Assembly (NCBI GenBank): GCA_964624645.1
Contig: CAZVAD010000003.1
Location: forward strand, 1-64,000
From: Mariniphaga sp964624645
Lineage (GTDB): Bacteria > Bacteroidota > Bacteroidia > Bacteroidales > Prolixibacteraceae
Length of the DNA stretch: 64,000 nt
Reading direction: 5' to 3'
Program-made: the position numbers and the translations under genes
Notes under the pieces: generated by a model
Seen by the model: only the letters and a program-made list of their open reading frames with translations
What the model was told of the DNA's origin: nothing
Database searches by the model: none
Shown: positions 1 to 10,100 of the stretch, piece by piece
Layout of the letters: each line of letters begins with the position of its first letter
Position numbering within the stretch: position 1 is the stretch's first letter

Positions 1-30
1 CGAAACTTATGAGAACAAAATTTCTGAGAA

Positions 31-1158
31 TCAGATAATCATAAAATCGGAGATGATGGTATCGGAAATAAAAAAGCCCTGCCGGGTGAACGTATAAATG
101 CCGTTTTTTTCTATAAGGTGTTTTGCAGCAACATATTTCCTTAATATCCCGGAAGCATTTTCAGCACATGCTTCCCCAAAACGGATTTCAATTTCATGCA
201 GGGAAATTCCCCATTTTGTCCGGATTCGTGTCAGAATATATTCGTTATACTTCTCTTTTTCAGAGAGCTGCTCTTCTTCAAAATAAGAAATGTTTTTTTC
301 TGCGCCTTTTATGTAAGCTTCGGTGTGGGCAACATTCCATCGTCTGGAACTGCCATTGAAAGAGTGTGCCGAAGGGCCCAGCCCTAAGTATTTTTCACCC
401 TGCCAATAAGAGGAATTGTGCCTTGAATATTTTTCGTTGCGTGCAAAATTGGAAATTTCATACTGCTCAAATCCAGCTTTCGCCGATTCGTCCAATAAAA
501 TATTGAACTGCTCAATACTCTTTTTTTCAGAGAGTTCCTTCAAGGTTCCTTTTTTCAGCCAGGTGTAAAAGGGCGTTCCTTCGTGGTAGGTTAAATGATA
601 TGACGACAAGTGATTTACGGGAAGGCGGAACGCCTGATGCAGATTTTCAATCCACTGGCCGGCTGAAAGTCCGGGCAGGCCATAAATCAGATCGATACTC
701 AGCTCGGAAAAGCCGGCTTTAAAAGCGTTTTCAACACATTCAACCGCCTGTGTCGCCGTGTGCCGCCGGTTCATTTTTATCAAATGTTCGTCATGAAAGG
801 ATTGAATCCCAATACTTAACCTGTTTATTCCACAGTTTTTCAAGGTCTGCAAATATTCTGGACCCAAATCATCCGGATTGGCTTCAAGCGTGATCTCAGC
901 GCCGCTTTCAACCTGAAAATTGGCATAAATATTCTCCATAATCAACGAAAGCTGTTCTCCGGTGAGCACCGAAGGAGTGCCTCCGCCAAAATAAATGGTT
1001 TTGATTTTTTCACCTTGCAGGTAATCGTTTCTCCGGATAATTTCATGGCTGAGCGCTGCAAGAAAATTTTCCGTCAGACCGGTATTTGTGGTTTTATAAA
1101 AATCGCAATAATAACATTTCCGGCGGCAAAACGGGATATGAATATAAATTCCTGCCAT
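31..1158 (-). CDS. hemW: HemW-like radical SAM protein
   Basis: A 375-residue radical SAM protein of the HemW/HemN-like family. HemW is now seen as a heme chaperone rather than a true coproporphyrinogen oxidase; the longer HemN performs that reaction. The N-terminus has the 4Fe-4S motif C11-x3-C15-x2-C18, followed by FGGGTPS (glycine-rich SAM-binding segment) and SIGIQSFHD. HemN instead has CxxxCxxCxC with an extra C, which is absent here, so HemW is the better name. Length matches the family. Transcribed divergently from the VanZ-like gene 36 bp away; the ATG at 1158 is the only start consistent with family N-termini. High confidence in family, moderate in exact role. Confidence 0.9.
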   Translation of the reverse strand: MAGIYIHIPFCRRKCYYCDFYKTTNTGLTENFLAALSHEIIRRNDYLQGEKIKTIYFGGGTPSVLTGEQLSLIMENIYANFQVESGAEITLEANPDDLGPEYLQTLKNCGINRLSIGIQSFHDEHLIKMNRRHTATQAVECVENAFKAGFSELSIDLIYGLPGLSAGQWIENLHQAFRLPVNHLSSYHLTYHEGTPFYTWLKKGTLKELSEKKSIEQFNILLDESAKAGFEQYEISNFARNEKYSRHNSSYWQGEKYLGLGPSAHSFNGSSRRWNVAHTEAYIKGAEKNISYFEEEQLSEKEKYNEYILTRIRTKWGISLHEIEIRFGEACAENASGILRKYVAAKHLIEKNGIYTFTRQGFFISDTIISDFMII

Positions 1159-1194
1159 AGATGTGTTACTTTTACGCTGTAATATTTTAAGCGA

Positions 1195-1572
1195 ATGATG
1201 TTTAAAAACTTTTTAAAACCCTTCATCTGGTTAGGAGTGATTTGCTACGGGTTGTTTATTCCCGCAAGCGGCATTCCTAAAAGCTCGCTGCTGAAAATCC
1301 CTTACGTTGATAAACTGGCGCATTTCGGGTTGTTTTTTATTTTTTGTTTACTGCTTTTTGTCCCTTTCAAAAAATTGAAATTAAATCCGTTGGTTTTTGC
1401 TCCGCTGATTTCTCTGGTTCTGGCAGCTGTCCTTGAAGGAATGCAGCAATATGTTTCTTCGTCCAGAAGCAGTGATTTTTTCGATTTTTTAGCCAATGCT
1501 GCAGGGATTGCCGCTGCAATGCTCTTTTTCCATTTTCTGATTTCAGGAAAAAAGTGGGAGAAATATCTTTAA
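1195..1572 (+). CDS. VanZ-like family membrane protein
   Basis: A 125-residue integral membrane protein with about four hydrophobic segments. The stretch YVDKLAHFGLFFIFCLLL followed by a second helix and LEGMQQYVSSSRSSDFFD is the VanZ-like signature: a D-K-x-x-H motif, then E-x-x-Q before an R-x-x-x-x-x-D. VanZ itself is linked to teicoplanin resistance; the function of the short Bacteroidota members is not known. There are two consecutive ATG codons (1195 and 1198), and either could be used. No partner gene is evident. Confidence 0.75.
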   Translation: MMFKNFLKPFIWLGVICYGLFIPASGIPKSSLLKIPYVDKLAHFGLFFIFCLLLFVPFKKLKLNPLVFAPLISLVLAAVLEGMQQYVSSSRSSDFFDFLANAAGIAAAMLFFHFLISGKKWEKYL

Positions 1573-1589
1573 AAAGTTTCAACCCACTG

Positions 1590-2033
1590 TCAAAGCCTGA
1601 TTAAACCCTCGTATTTCTCAATGTCGTTCTCGATAACTTTAAGGGAAGTATTCTTGTAAAAATTACAAATTTCATTACGCAGGCCATCGTATTGTGCATG
1701 AACAGGACAAAGGGGTTTTGACGGATCGTGTGTAATGCACGGTTCAAGCCGGATCAGGCAGTTTGTGAAAAACTCTTCGCCATCCACTTTGGTCACAATA
1801 TCCCACAATGAAATTTCATCCGTTGACCGGGCAAGGGCAAAACCGCCGTTAGACCCTTTTGTTGAAACTAAAAGCTTCTGTTTTACAAGATTTTGCAAAA
1901 TTTTTCCAAGAAAAGGGGAAGACAATTTCAAATCTTCTGAAATGACTTTAATTCCAATCATTTTATTTTCCTTCGAAAAATTGGCTAAATAAATCAGCGC
2001 TCTTAAAGCATACTTACAAGTATTGGAAAGCAT
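1590..2033 (-). CDS. Rrf2 family transcriptional regulator
   Basis: A 147-residue winged-helix regulator. The N-terminus (MLSNTCKYALRALIYLA) and the helix-turn-helix with the wing KGSNGGFALAR are typical of Rrf2 proteins such as IscR, NsrR and RirA. Three cysteines in the C-terminal half (NCLIRLEPC and PLCPVH) have the spacing used by Rrf2 proteins to bind an Fe-S cluster, so it may sense iron-sulfur status, nitric oxide or redox state. The target genes cannot be told from the context; rpiB lies immediately upstream on the same strand (28 bp), so the two may be co-transcribed. Confidence 0.85.
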   Translation of the reverse strand: MLSNTCKYALRALIYLANFSKENKMIGIKVISEDLKLSSPFLGKILQNLVKQKLLVSTKGSNGGFALARSTDEISLWDIVTKVDGEEFFTNCLIRLEPCITHDPSKPLCPVHAQYDGLRNEICNFYKNTSLKVIENDIEKYEGLIRL

Positions 2034-2061
2034 ATTTTATAAATTTTTGTATTCAGTAAAT

Positions 2062-2511
2062 CTATTTCAGCGGTATTTTTTCAATTCGTCTGGCGTGGCG
2101 GCCTCCTTCAAAAGAGGCATTTAAATAAGAATCCACAATGGCAATGGCCTCTTCGTCAGAAACAAATCGCGCCGGAATGGCACAAATATTTGCATCGTTG
2201 TGTTGTTTTGCCAGTGCGGCAATTACGGGATTCCAACACACGGCAGAGCGTATGCCCTGATGTTTGTTGGCTGTTATGCTGATTCCCTGGCCACTTCCGC
2301 AAAAAGTGATGCCGGTGTCAAATTCTCCCTTTTCAATAGCCTCAGAAATGCGATGCCCGAAATCGGGATAATCACAACTTTCACTGGTATAGCATCCTAA
2401 ATCTTCATAAATAATTCCATTTTTTTCGAAATGTTTTTTGATGATTTGCTTCTTTTCGAACCCTGCGTGATCGGATGCCAAAGCAATTGTCTTATCTCTC
2501 ATTTTTTCCAT
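2062..2511 (-). CDS. rpiB: Ribose-5-phosphate isomerase B
   Basis: A 149-residue RpiB/LacAB sugar-phosphate isomerase that interconverts ribose 5-phosphate and ribulose 5-phosphate in the non-oxidative pentose phosphate pathway. Visible signatures are SDHAGFEKK near the N-terminus, DYPDFGHR, the active-site loop FCGSGQGI with the catalytic cysteine, and KQHNDANI and GGRHARRI for phosphate binding. The retained FCGSG cysteine favours ribose rather than the galactose isomerase role. A second in-frame ATG three codons in (MRDK) is an equally likely start. Lies just upstream of the Rrf2 regulator. Confidence 0.93.
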   Translation of the reverse strand: MEKMRDKTIALASDHAGFEKKQIIKKHFEKNGIIYEDLGCYTSESCDYPDFGHRISEAIEKGEFDTGITFCGSGQGISITANKHQGIRSAVCWNPVIAALAKQHNDANICAIPARFVSDEEAIAIVDSYLNASFEGGRHARRIEKIPLK

Positions 2512-2556
2512 TCCTGCAAAAATAATATATTTTGATATTAAATTCAGGTATTTTTA

Positions 2557-4029
2557 TCAAATTTTTAACAATTGTCGCAACTGCTTGTTTTCCAGCCTCC
2601 AGATCGAATATAGAAAAACAAGCAACAACAGGACATTGGCAAAATATTTTGCTGCTCCGGGCAGGTAAGAAGTAGCAAATGAAGCGGCATAAATAATCAG
2701 CGCCAGTCCGAAATAGAGCCCGATTCGTTTCAAATCATAAGGTACCGGATAGTATTTCTGCCCCAGAATATAGGAAAAAACCACCATGGAGAGATAACCG
2801 AAGAAAACGGCAATTGCAGAACCCGTATAGCCGATAACCGGCAAAAGCAAAACGTTGATCAACAGGGTTATGGCAGCGCCTGTCAGGGAAATATATGCGC
2901 CGTAGCGGGTCATATCCTTTAGTTTATACCAAAGAGAAAGGGTAAAATAAATTCCAAAAAACAGATTGGCCATCAAAATTGTCGGAACCACTTTCAGTCC
3001 TTCGTGGTAGCCGGAGCTGATGATTAAAGTGATGATATCTAAAAAAAGAATCATCCCGATGAAAATCAACAATCCGAAAATGACAAAATATTTCATTACC
3101 GTAGCATAAATCTGCGGATCATCCTTGGTGTCTCCACGGGCAAAAAAGAAAGGCTCAAATGCATAACGGAAAGCCTGAATAAACAGGCTCATCAGAACGG
3201 CAAGCTTGAAGTTGGCGCCATAAACGCCAAGCTGATACATCGGATCCTGATTTTCGGGAATGAGAAAAGGAATCAGAATTTTGTCAATATTCTGGTTTAT
3301 CATACCGGCCAGGCCAACAATCAGAATCGGAAATCCATAGCTCAGCATTTGTGAAAGCAGCTTTTTGTCAAATTTCAGGGAAACCCTTAAAATTTCAGGA
3401 ATCAGCAAAATAAGTGTGATCAGTGATGCCAGCAGATTGGAAATGAATACATAACCAACGCCAATTTCAGAGGAATAAATCAAGTGAATCCATGAATCGG
3501 GATGGTTTTCTATAATTTTCGGACAAATGGTCAGGAAAAAAATGTTGAAACCAATGTTGAATGCTATTCCGATTACTTTTATCGCTGCAAATTTAATGGG
3601 CCGGTTATTCAGCCTCAAACGTGCAAAAGGTATTGCCGTGAAGGCATCAATTCCCAATATAACTGCCAGCCACACAATATATTCCGGGTGTTCGGGATAA
3701 TTTAGCAAAGAGGCGGTTTCATTCCTGAAAACAACTGCCAGAAAAACAAACAGCGCCGACGTGGAAAATACAGAAATCAGTGAAGTGGAATAGACAGTTT
3801 CCGGATTATCATGCTTGTAGGCATACCTGAAAAAGGAAGTTTCCATGCCATAGAGCAGCAAAACCAGCAGAAAAGCGACATAGGCGTACAGATTGGCTAC
3901 AACGCCGTAAATCTCAGGAACAAAAATAAATGAATAGTAGGGAACCAGCAGCCAGTTTAAAATGCGTCCGAGAATGCTGCTCATCCCGTAAATAGCTGTA
4001 TCGCCCGCTAATCTTTTAAAATGATTCAA
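2557..4029 (-). CDS. Oligosaccharide flippase / polysaccharide biosynthesis protein
   Basis: A multi-pass membrane protein (about 12-14 helices) of the MATE/MVF-like polysaccharide transporter superfamily, which flips lipid-linked glycans across the inner membrane. The N-terminal LAGDTAIYGMSSILGR is typical of the Bacteroidota branch. The frame extends upstream to ATGs at 4062 and 4086, but an exact TATCTTTG (-7-type element, 4047-4054 on the minus strand) lies inside that extension. Starting at TTG 4029 gives the short N-terminus usual for the family, so this start is preferred; the longer starts remain possible. No glycosyltransferases are nearby, so the substrate is unknown. Confidence 0.82.
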   Translation of the reverse strand: MNHFKRLAGDTAIYGMSSILGRILNWLLVPYYSFIFVPEIYGVVANLYAYVAFLLVLLLYGMETSFFRYAYKHDNPETVYSTSLISVFSTSALFVFLAVVFRNETASLLNYPEHPEYIVWLAVILGIDAFTAIPFARLRLNNRPIKFAAIKVIGIAFNIGFNIFFLTICPKIIENHPDSWIHLIYSSEIGVGYVFISNLLASLITLILLIPEILRVSLKFDKKLLSQMLSYGFPILIVGLAGMINQNIDKILIPFLIPENQDPMYQLGVYGANFKLAVLMSLFIQAFRYAFEPFFFARGDTKDDPQIYATVMKYFVIFGLLIFIGMILFLDIITLIISSGYHEGLKVVPTILMANLFFGIYFTLSLWYKLKDMTRYGAYISLTGAAITLLINVLLLPVIGYTGSAIAVFFGYLSMVVFSYILGQKYYPVPYDLKRIGLYFGLALIIYAASFATSYLPGAAKYFANVLLLLVFLYSIWRLENKQLRQLLKI

Positions 4030-4046
4030 AACTGAAATTTTTGAAA

Positions 4047-4054
4047 CAAAGATA
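4047..4054 (-). promoter_or_regulatory. Candidate -7 promoter element for the flippase gene
   Basis: TATCTTTG on the minus strand matches the Bacteroidota TAnnTTTG -7 element exactly. It lies inside the longest possible flippase frame and about 18 bases before the TTG at 4029. No good TTTG -33 element at the right distance is visible. Confidence 0.4.
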
Positions 4055-4160
4055 GTATTCATTTGCATTCCGATTATCAATTGCAATGCTTCATATATTT
4101 TATAATTTTATGCCGGAAACATGCACTTGAATCAATTACTCAGAATTAACAACATTACGA

Positions 4161-5234
4161 ATGAAAAAATATATTTTTCCATTGGCATTTATTTTCAGTC
4201 TTCTTATTTTTTGCTTTTCGTGTTCAAGTAAACCCAAACGTTCGCGAAAACCGGTAAGCTCCATAACGATTTTGCCCGCGGCTCAGAACTATATTTTCGG
4301 AACGCCGGTCTCTGTCCGTGTGGAAACAAAACTCCGCAATGGCGAAATAGACAACATCAGGCTATTTTATCAGGGGGAACTCATTCACGAAAGCCGGGAA
4401 CTTGATTTCACGGTTTCCAATATTTTACTGAATCACACCGGAGATAATAATTTTCAGGTTGTGGCCACAAAAAAGGACAATGTCAACAACTCGCAAAATA
4501 TTTCGCTAAATGTTGTTTCGGATATTATTCCTGAAAAATTCAAATACAATGTCATCAATGATTTTCCGCATAATCCAAAATTATTTACACAAGGCCTTGA
4601 ATATCACAATGGTTATATTTATGAGGGAACAGGGGAATATGGGACTTCCGGTTTATATCAGGTGAATTTGCAAACCGGAAAAATATTGAAAGAACAGCCT
4701 CTCAATAAAAAATATTTTGGGGAAGGAATAACCATTCTGAACAATAAAATTTACCAGTTAACCTATCGAAGTCAAAAGGGATTTGTATATAATCTGGAAA
4801 ATTTTGCGGTGATTGACAGTTTCACTTTTCGTTCCAAAGAGGGCTGGGGTTTGACAAACGATGGTGAAAATCTGATTATGAGCAACGGAACACATGAATT
4901 GATATGGATAAATCCTTCGGATTTTTCACAAATCAAAAAAGTGCAGGTAGCCAATAATGAAGGAGTTATCAACTACCTTAACGAACTGGAATATATAAAC
5001 GGCACGATTTACGCCAATGTTTACACCACCAATCTGATTGTGCAGATTGATCCGGAAACAGGAAAGGTATTGTCTGAAATAAATTTTGACGGCATTTTAA
5101 ATATGTACGCTAATCCCGATGAACCTGTGGATTATATGAACGGAATAGCCTACGATCAGGAAAAAAACCGGCTGTTTGTTACCGGAAAATACTGGCCCCG
5201 TATTTTTGAAATTCAACCGGTCAAATCAGAATAA
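4161..5234 (+). CDS. Glutaminyl-peptide cyclotransferase, lipoprotein
   Basis: A 357-residue exported lipoprotein: a hydrophobic signal ends in FCFSC, giving lipid-attached Cys21. Residues about 30-115 look like a beta-sandwich. From about 125 the protein matches the plant/bacterial-type glutamine cyclotransferase beta-propeller: FPHNPKLFTQGLEY, YEGTGEYGTSGLYQV, FGEGITIL, GWGLTNDGENLIMSNGT and NELEYINGTIYANV are all hallmarks. The enzyme converts N-terminal glutamine to pyroglutamate on exported proteins; in T9SS bacteria many cleaved secreted proteins start with Gln, which fits the T9SS protease in this window. Converges with ruvB, overlapping by 9 bp at the 3' ends. Confidence 0.9.
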   Translation: MKKYIFPLAFIFSLLIFCFSCSSKPKRSRKPVSSITILPAAQNYIFGTPVSVRVETKLRNGEIDNIRLFYQGELIHESRELDFTVSNILLNHTGDNNFQVVATKKDNVNNSQNISLNVVSDIIPEKFKYNVINDFPHNPKLFTQGLEYHNGYIYEGTGEYGTSGLYQVNLQTGKILKEQPLNKKYFGEGITILNNKIYQLTYRSQKGFVYNLENFAVIDSFTFRSKEGWGLTNDGENLIMSNGTHELIWINPSDFSQIKKVQVANNEGVINYLNELEYINGTIYANVYTTNLIVQIDPETGKVLSEINFDGILNMYANPDEPVDYMNGIAYDQEKNRLFVTGKYWPRIFEIQPVKSE

Positions 5235-6251
5235 AGAGAGGGACTGATTTCCGTAGTTTACTCTTCCCAGGTGTTTGTATGCCCTTTCGGTGGCTTCTCT
5301 TCCGCGCGGCGTGCGCTTTATAAAACCTTCCTTGATCAAAAACGGCTCATACACCTCTTCGATTGTTCCGCCATCTTCACCAACAGCTGTGGCAATGGTT
5401 GAAATTCCAACAGGACCTCCCTTGAATTTATCAATGATGCAACTCAGAATTCTGTTATCCATTTCATCCAGTCCGTGCTGGTCAATGTTCATGGCTTTCA
5501 GCGCTGTCCTGGTGATTTCAATATCAATGTTTCCATCCCCTTTGACCTGGGCAAAATCGCGAACCCGCCGCAGCAGGGAATTCACAATGCGTGGTGTTCC
5601 GCGGCTCCGCAGTGAGATTTCTTCCGCAGCATCATCACTGATTTCAACATTTAGAATCTGGGCGGAACGCTTCACGATTCCTTTTAAAATGGTATTGTCA
5701 TAATATTCCAGCAACGAATTGATTCCAAAACGCGCCCTGAGCGGCGAAGTGAGCAATCCCGACCGGGTTGTTGCCCCAATCAGCGTGAACGGATTCAGGT
5801 CAATCTGAATGGAGCGCGCACTGGGTCCTTTGTCAATCATTATGTCAATTCTGAAATCTTCCATTGCAGAATAAAGATATTCTTCCACAATGGGAGACAG
5901 GCGGTGTATTTCGTCAATAAACAACACATCGTGCGCTTCAAGATTGGTGAGCAACCCGGCCAAATCTCCGGGTTTATCAAGCACCGGGCCCGATGTTATT
6001 TTTATTCCGACTCCCAGTTCATTGGCAATGATATGCGATAAAGTTGTTTTTCCCAGCCCGGGCGGTCCGTGGAGCAAAACATGATCCAGCGCCTCTTTTC
6101 GCATATTGGCTGCTTCAACAAAAATTTTCAGATTTTCAACTATTTTTCTTTGTCCCTGAAAATCTGAAAATGACAAAGGCCGCAATTGACGGTCTAACTC
6201 TCTGTCCGTTTCCTGATAAAATTCTCCTCTTATATCAATTTCATTGCTCAT
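5226..6251 (-). CDS. ruvB: Holliday junction branch migration ATPase RuvB
   Basis: A 341-residue AAA+ motor of the RuvAB complex that drives branch migration of Holliday junctions. Seen in order: Walker A GPPGLGKTTL, Walker B with DEIHRLSP, sensor 1 GATTRSGLLTSPLRARFG with its arginine finger region, and the C-terminal winged helix ending near RTPRGREATERAYKHLG. Length is normal. The ATG shares one base with the TAA stop of the upstream receiver gene (TAATG), which suggests translational coupling. No ruvA or ruvC is in the window. Confidence 0.97.
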   Translation of the reverse strand: MSNEIDIRGEFYQETDRELDRQLRPLSFSDFQGQRKIVENLKIFVEAANMRKEALDHVLLHGPPGLGKTTLSHIIANELGVGIKITSGPVLDKPGDLAGLLTNLEAHDVLFIDEIHRLSPIVEEYLYSAMEDFRIDIMIDKGPSARSIQIDLNPFTLIGATTRSGLLTSPLRARFGINSLLEYYDNTILKGIVKRSAQILNVEISDDAAEEISLRSRGTPRIVNSLLRRVRDFAQVKGDGNIDIEITRTALKAMNIDQHGLDEMDNRILSCIIDKFKGGPVGISTIATAVGEDGGTIEEVYEPFLIKEGFIKRTPRGREATERAYKHLGRVNYGNQSLSLF

Positions 6252-6625
6252 TATTCCACTTCAAATTGCTTGATCACTTTCAGCAGTTCTTCTGCAGTAA
6301 AAGGTTTTGCAAGATAATCATTCATTCCTGCATTCAGGCATTTATCCTTGTCATTATCTAATGTATTGGCAGTCAATGCAATAATTGGAACCTCTTTATT
6401 TACATTCATGCTTTTTTCATATGCCCGGATCTCTTCAGTAATTTCAAAGCCATTTTCACCAGGCAACACAATATCCATCAGAATCAAATCCGGTTTGTTC
6501 GATTTAAATTCTTCTATGGCCTGACTTCTGTTGACTGCATAAGCTATTTTGTAATTGGATTTGATCAAGTGAAATCCCACTACTTTTTGATTCAAAAGAT
6601 TGTCCTCAACCAATAATATCTTCAT
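6251..6625 (-). CDS. Stand-alone response regulator receiver protein
   Basis: A 124-residue CheY-like receiver with no output domain. Visible are the acidic pair E7-D8 (LVEDN), the phospho-acceptor Asp at about 52 (LILMDIVLPGENG), the conserved Thr in IALTAN and the Lys in LAKPF. Its sequence resembles receiver domains of hybrid histidine kinases. It is the first gene of a two-gene unit with ruvB, overlapping by one base. It probably acts by protein contact or in a phosphorelay; the partner kinase is not in the window. Confidence 0.9.
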   Translation of the reverse strand: MKILLVEDNLLNQKVVGFHLIKSNYKIAYAVNRSQAIEEFKSNKPDLILMDIVLPGENGFEITEEIRAYEKSMNVNKEVPIIALTANTLDNDKDKCLNAGMNDYLAKPFTAEELLKVIKQFEVE

Positions 6626-7151
6626 ACAATAAAACTATATTTAAAATATAACATGACCTGAAACTCTATTTTGAGAAGGAAAATATCTGTTACAATTCTC
6701 AAATTTTAACGAAATCAAATTCTATGATATTATCTTTATAATTTATAATCTTAAAATAAATAATGCTATTTATTATAGCCTGTTGATAACTGTTTATTTC
6801 ATTTTTTCAAATTTTACAAAGTTAACTTTAACTCTTTATCTTCAAAAAACTAACAACTTTTCATTCTATCAAAATGTTTAAAATCAGGATTAAAAAATAT
6901 TTTATTTACAATTGTTGATAAAGTTTCTGAATTTATTTTTTTCTTCTTAACAGTTTATATGCTGTGAATAGATTAAACAGAAATTCAACCTTAATTATTT
7001 TTCCTTTTCAAAATTAATACTATCACATATAAAAGGGGATAAATCCAAATGTAATTTTAAAAGATTATTTTTGTTTTTTCATACGTTTATAAAACAATTG
7101 CTAACATTAAGCATTTTTATAATATACTGAAAGTTAAGAAATAAAAGTTCA
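6626..7151. other. AT-rich divergent intergenic region, candidate replication origin (oriC)
   Basis: This 526-bp gene-free interval is visibly much more AT-rich than its flanks and has many A and T runs. It contains three DnaA-box-like 9-mers in the same orientation: TGTTGATAA at 6781-6789 and 6913-6921 (reverse complement TTATCAACA, one change from TTATCCACA) and TGTGAATAG at 6963-6971 (CTATTCACA, one change from TTATNCACA). Genes diverge from here: six of eight to the left are on minus, and 13 of the next 16 to the right are on plus. A parS-like site lies at 12848. It must also hold promoters for the two flanking genes. The oriC role is an inference; dnaA is not nearby. Confidence 0.4.
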
Positions 7152-10100
7152 ATGACAAATAATTTCAACATACTTGTTAATAAACTAAATCTGTTCCGTT
7201 TTAAGTATTATGCCTTTAATCTCATTAAGGGAATTTTCCTGACGCTTTTCTTTCTATTGCTTTTATTCACAGGTTTTTCCCTTTTGGAATATTTGATTTA
7301 TCTTCCTGCTGAAGTTAGAAAAATAGTGTTTTTCGGATTTATTATTTTCGGTGTTTTTCTTTTTCTCCATTTTATTTTGATTCCCCTGCTGAAACTGACT
7401 AAAATTTTAAAACCTATTGATTTTAAAGCCAGCTCGGGAATTATTCAGAACCATTTTCATGATATTAAAGATAAGTTATTGAATATCATTGAGTTGTCAG
7501 AAATTAAAGATTCAAATTATTCAAATGAGATACTTCTTGCAAGCATTGATCAAAAAATCAGTGAACTGAGTATCTTTAATTTTAGTCAGGCGGTTCAGTT
7601 TAAAAATCTAAGAATTGTTGCTTCCTATTTTTTTATCAGTTTACTGGTTACAGCTTCTGTTTTTTTTGTGAATCAATCGGTTTTTACCACCGCTCCACAA
7701 CGGATTATTCATTACAATACACATTTCACAAAACCTGCACCTTATACTTTTCACTTGATTAACAGTGAATTAAAAGCAAAAAAGGGAGATTCTTTTAAAA
7801 TTCTCATGGAATGTCGCGGGGATGAATATCCGCAAAATGCGTATATAAATATTGAGGGGAATAATTATCTGATGAAAAAAAATTCTGCAGGGAATTTCGA
7901 ATATGAAATAGTAAGCGTCATCAATTCACTGAATTTTTATTTCACAGATTTGAAATATGAATCGGAAAGTTTCAGGTTGTTGTTGTTGCCAAAACCCGGA
8001 ATTACAAATTTTGATGTAAAAATCACTCCGCCGGTTTATACCGGTTTGCCGGTTTTGGATTTTCAAAACACCGGAGATTTGCAGGTTCCACATGGAACAC
8101 ATGTGGAATGGAATTTCCAGGGTGTTGATATTGACACGCTTTATATCGCTTTTCGGGATTCTGTTTTTGCCGGAGCGCAAAAGAAAGAGACCGGATTTCA
8201 GATTAAAAAAGATTTTTTTAAATCTACGGTGTATGATGTTTATTTGAAAAACGATGAAACTTTGCCGGAGCTTGCCCTTTCTTATTCGGTGGATGTTATT
8301 CCCGATTTATATCCCGAAATCAATGTTGTGCAGGTTCAGGATTCGGTACGGATGAGCCGGTTTTTCTTTAAGGGCACAATTGGCGATGATTATGGTTTTT
8401 CTGCCTTGAAATTTCATTACAATATAAATAATGAAGATTCCGCTATTGCTCTGCCTTTCGTCAGGCAGCTGATTGATCAGGATTTTTATTTCAGTTTTGA
8501 CTTCAAAGATATTGCACCGGGCGCTGGAATTGTTTCCTATTATTTTTCCGTAACCGATAATGATGTCATAAATAATTACAAAACAACTACTTCCAATAAT
8601 TTCACTTTTAATATTCCCGATAGGGAAGAGGTTCTTGCCAGCGATAAGGAACAATTTGAACAACTTGAAAAAATGTTGCAGGAAAGTGAAAATCTTGCCG
8701 GAGAAATCCAGAAGGATATTCAAAATCTGCGCATGAAAAACATGGATACCAACATTTCAGATTGGGAAAAATCACAAATGATGAATCAGATCCTTTCCAA
8801 GCAAACCGAACTGGAAAAGCTGTACGATAAAATCAAACAAGATAATGAAAAGCTCAACAATTACATGAATTCCTTCAACAAACAGAACGAGGATATTCTT
8901 GAAAAACAGAAGCAAATTGAAGATTTATTGGATGAGGTTTTCACGGATGAGTTAAAAAAGTTACTGGAAGAATTTCAAAAACTTGCGGAAGAATTTGATA
9001 CCAAAAAATTCAATGAACTCACTGAAAAAATGGATTTGACCTATGAAGACCTCCAAAAGCAGCTTGATCGCAATATAGAGATGTTGCGCAAGATGAAAGT
9101 TGAACAAAAACTTCAGGATGCCATTGATAATTTAAATAAAATGGCTTCGGAAGAAGCTAAAATGGCTGATGAAATCAGCGAACAGAGAAATTTTGATGAG
9201 GTAGGGGAAAAGCTTGAAAATCATTTCAATGAATTGGATAATATTCAGCAAACCATTGAAGATGCCCTGCAGTTGAATGAGCAACTGGAAAAACCGATGA
9301 ATTTTGATGATTTCAAAGAGGAGTTTGAAGATATCCGGAACAGCATGGAAAACAGTAAAAATTCACTTCAAAACCAGGACCGGAAAAAATCCGGTTCAAG
9401 TTTAAAGGAAACTTCCGATAAAATGGAAAATACTGCCTTTTCAATGCAGCAGATGCTCAACTCCAACACGATGAAGCAGAATATGGAGAATATTCAAAAT
9501 CTGAAACAAATACTTAATAATCTGATATATATATCTTTTGAGCAGGAAAGCGTGATTGAAGGACTTACCGGAATCAGCTCCATGGATCCGGTGATTAATG
9601 AAATGAATCTCAAACAACGGCGTCTGCATGACCAGTCCCAAATCGTTAAAGATTCACTCTATGCGCTTGCCAAAAGAACGCCTCAGATAAACAGTCTGGT
9701 GAACAATGAGCTGGTTAGCATGGAAATCAACCTTGACAAAGCGCTTGATGAAATGACGGAAGGTTTGTTGCCCAATGCCAGAGCCAGTCAGCAATATGTG
9801 ATGACTTCAGCCAACAATCTTGCGCTGATGCTGAATGAAGCGCTTGATAACCTTGAAAATATGATGGAGAATGCCCAGCCCGGAGAGGGCGACGATCAAA
9901 GACCGGGGCAGCAGGGAAAACCCGGAATGGATTTACTGAAGCAGCAATCGGAAAGCATTAAGCAGCAACTGGAGCAAATGATTGAGCAGATGAAAGGCGG
10001 AAATCCGCAACAGATGGGAAAGCAAATGGGAGAATCCCTGATTATGCATGAAATGATGCAGCAGATGCTCAGGGAAATTATGAATAATGGAGGCGTAGGA

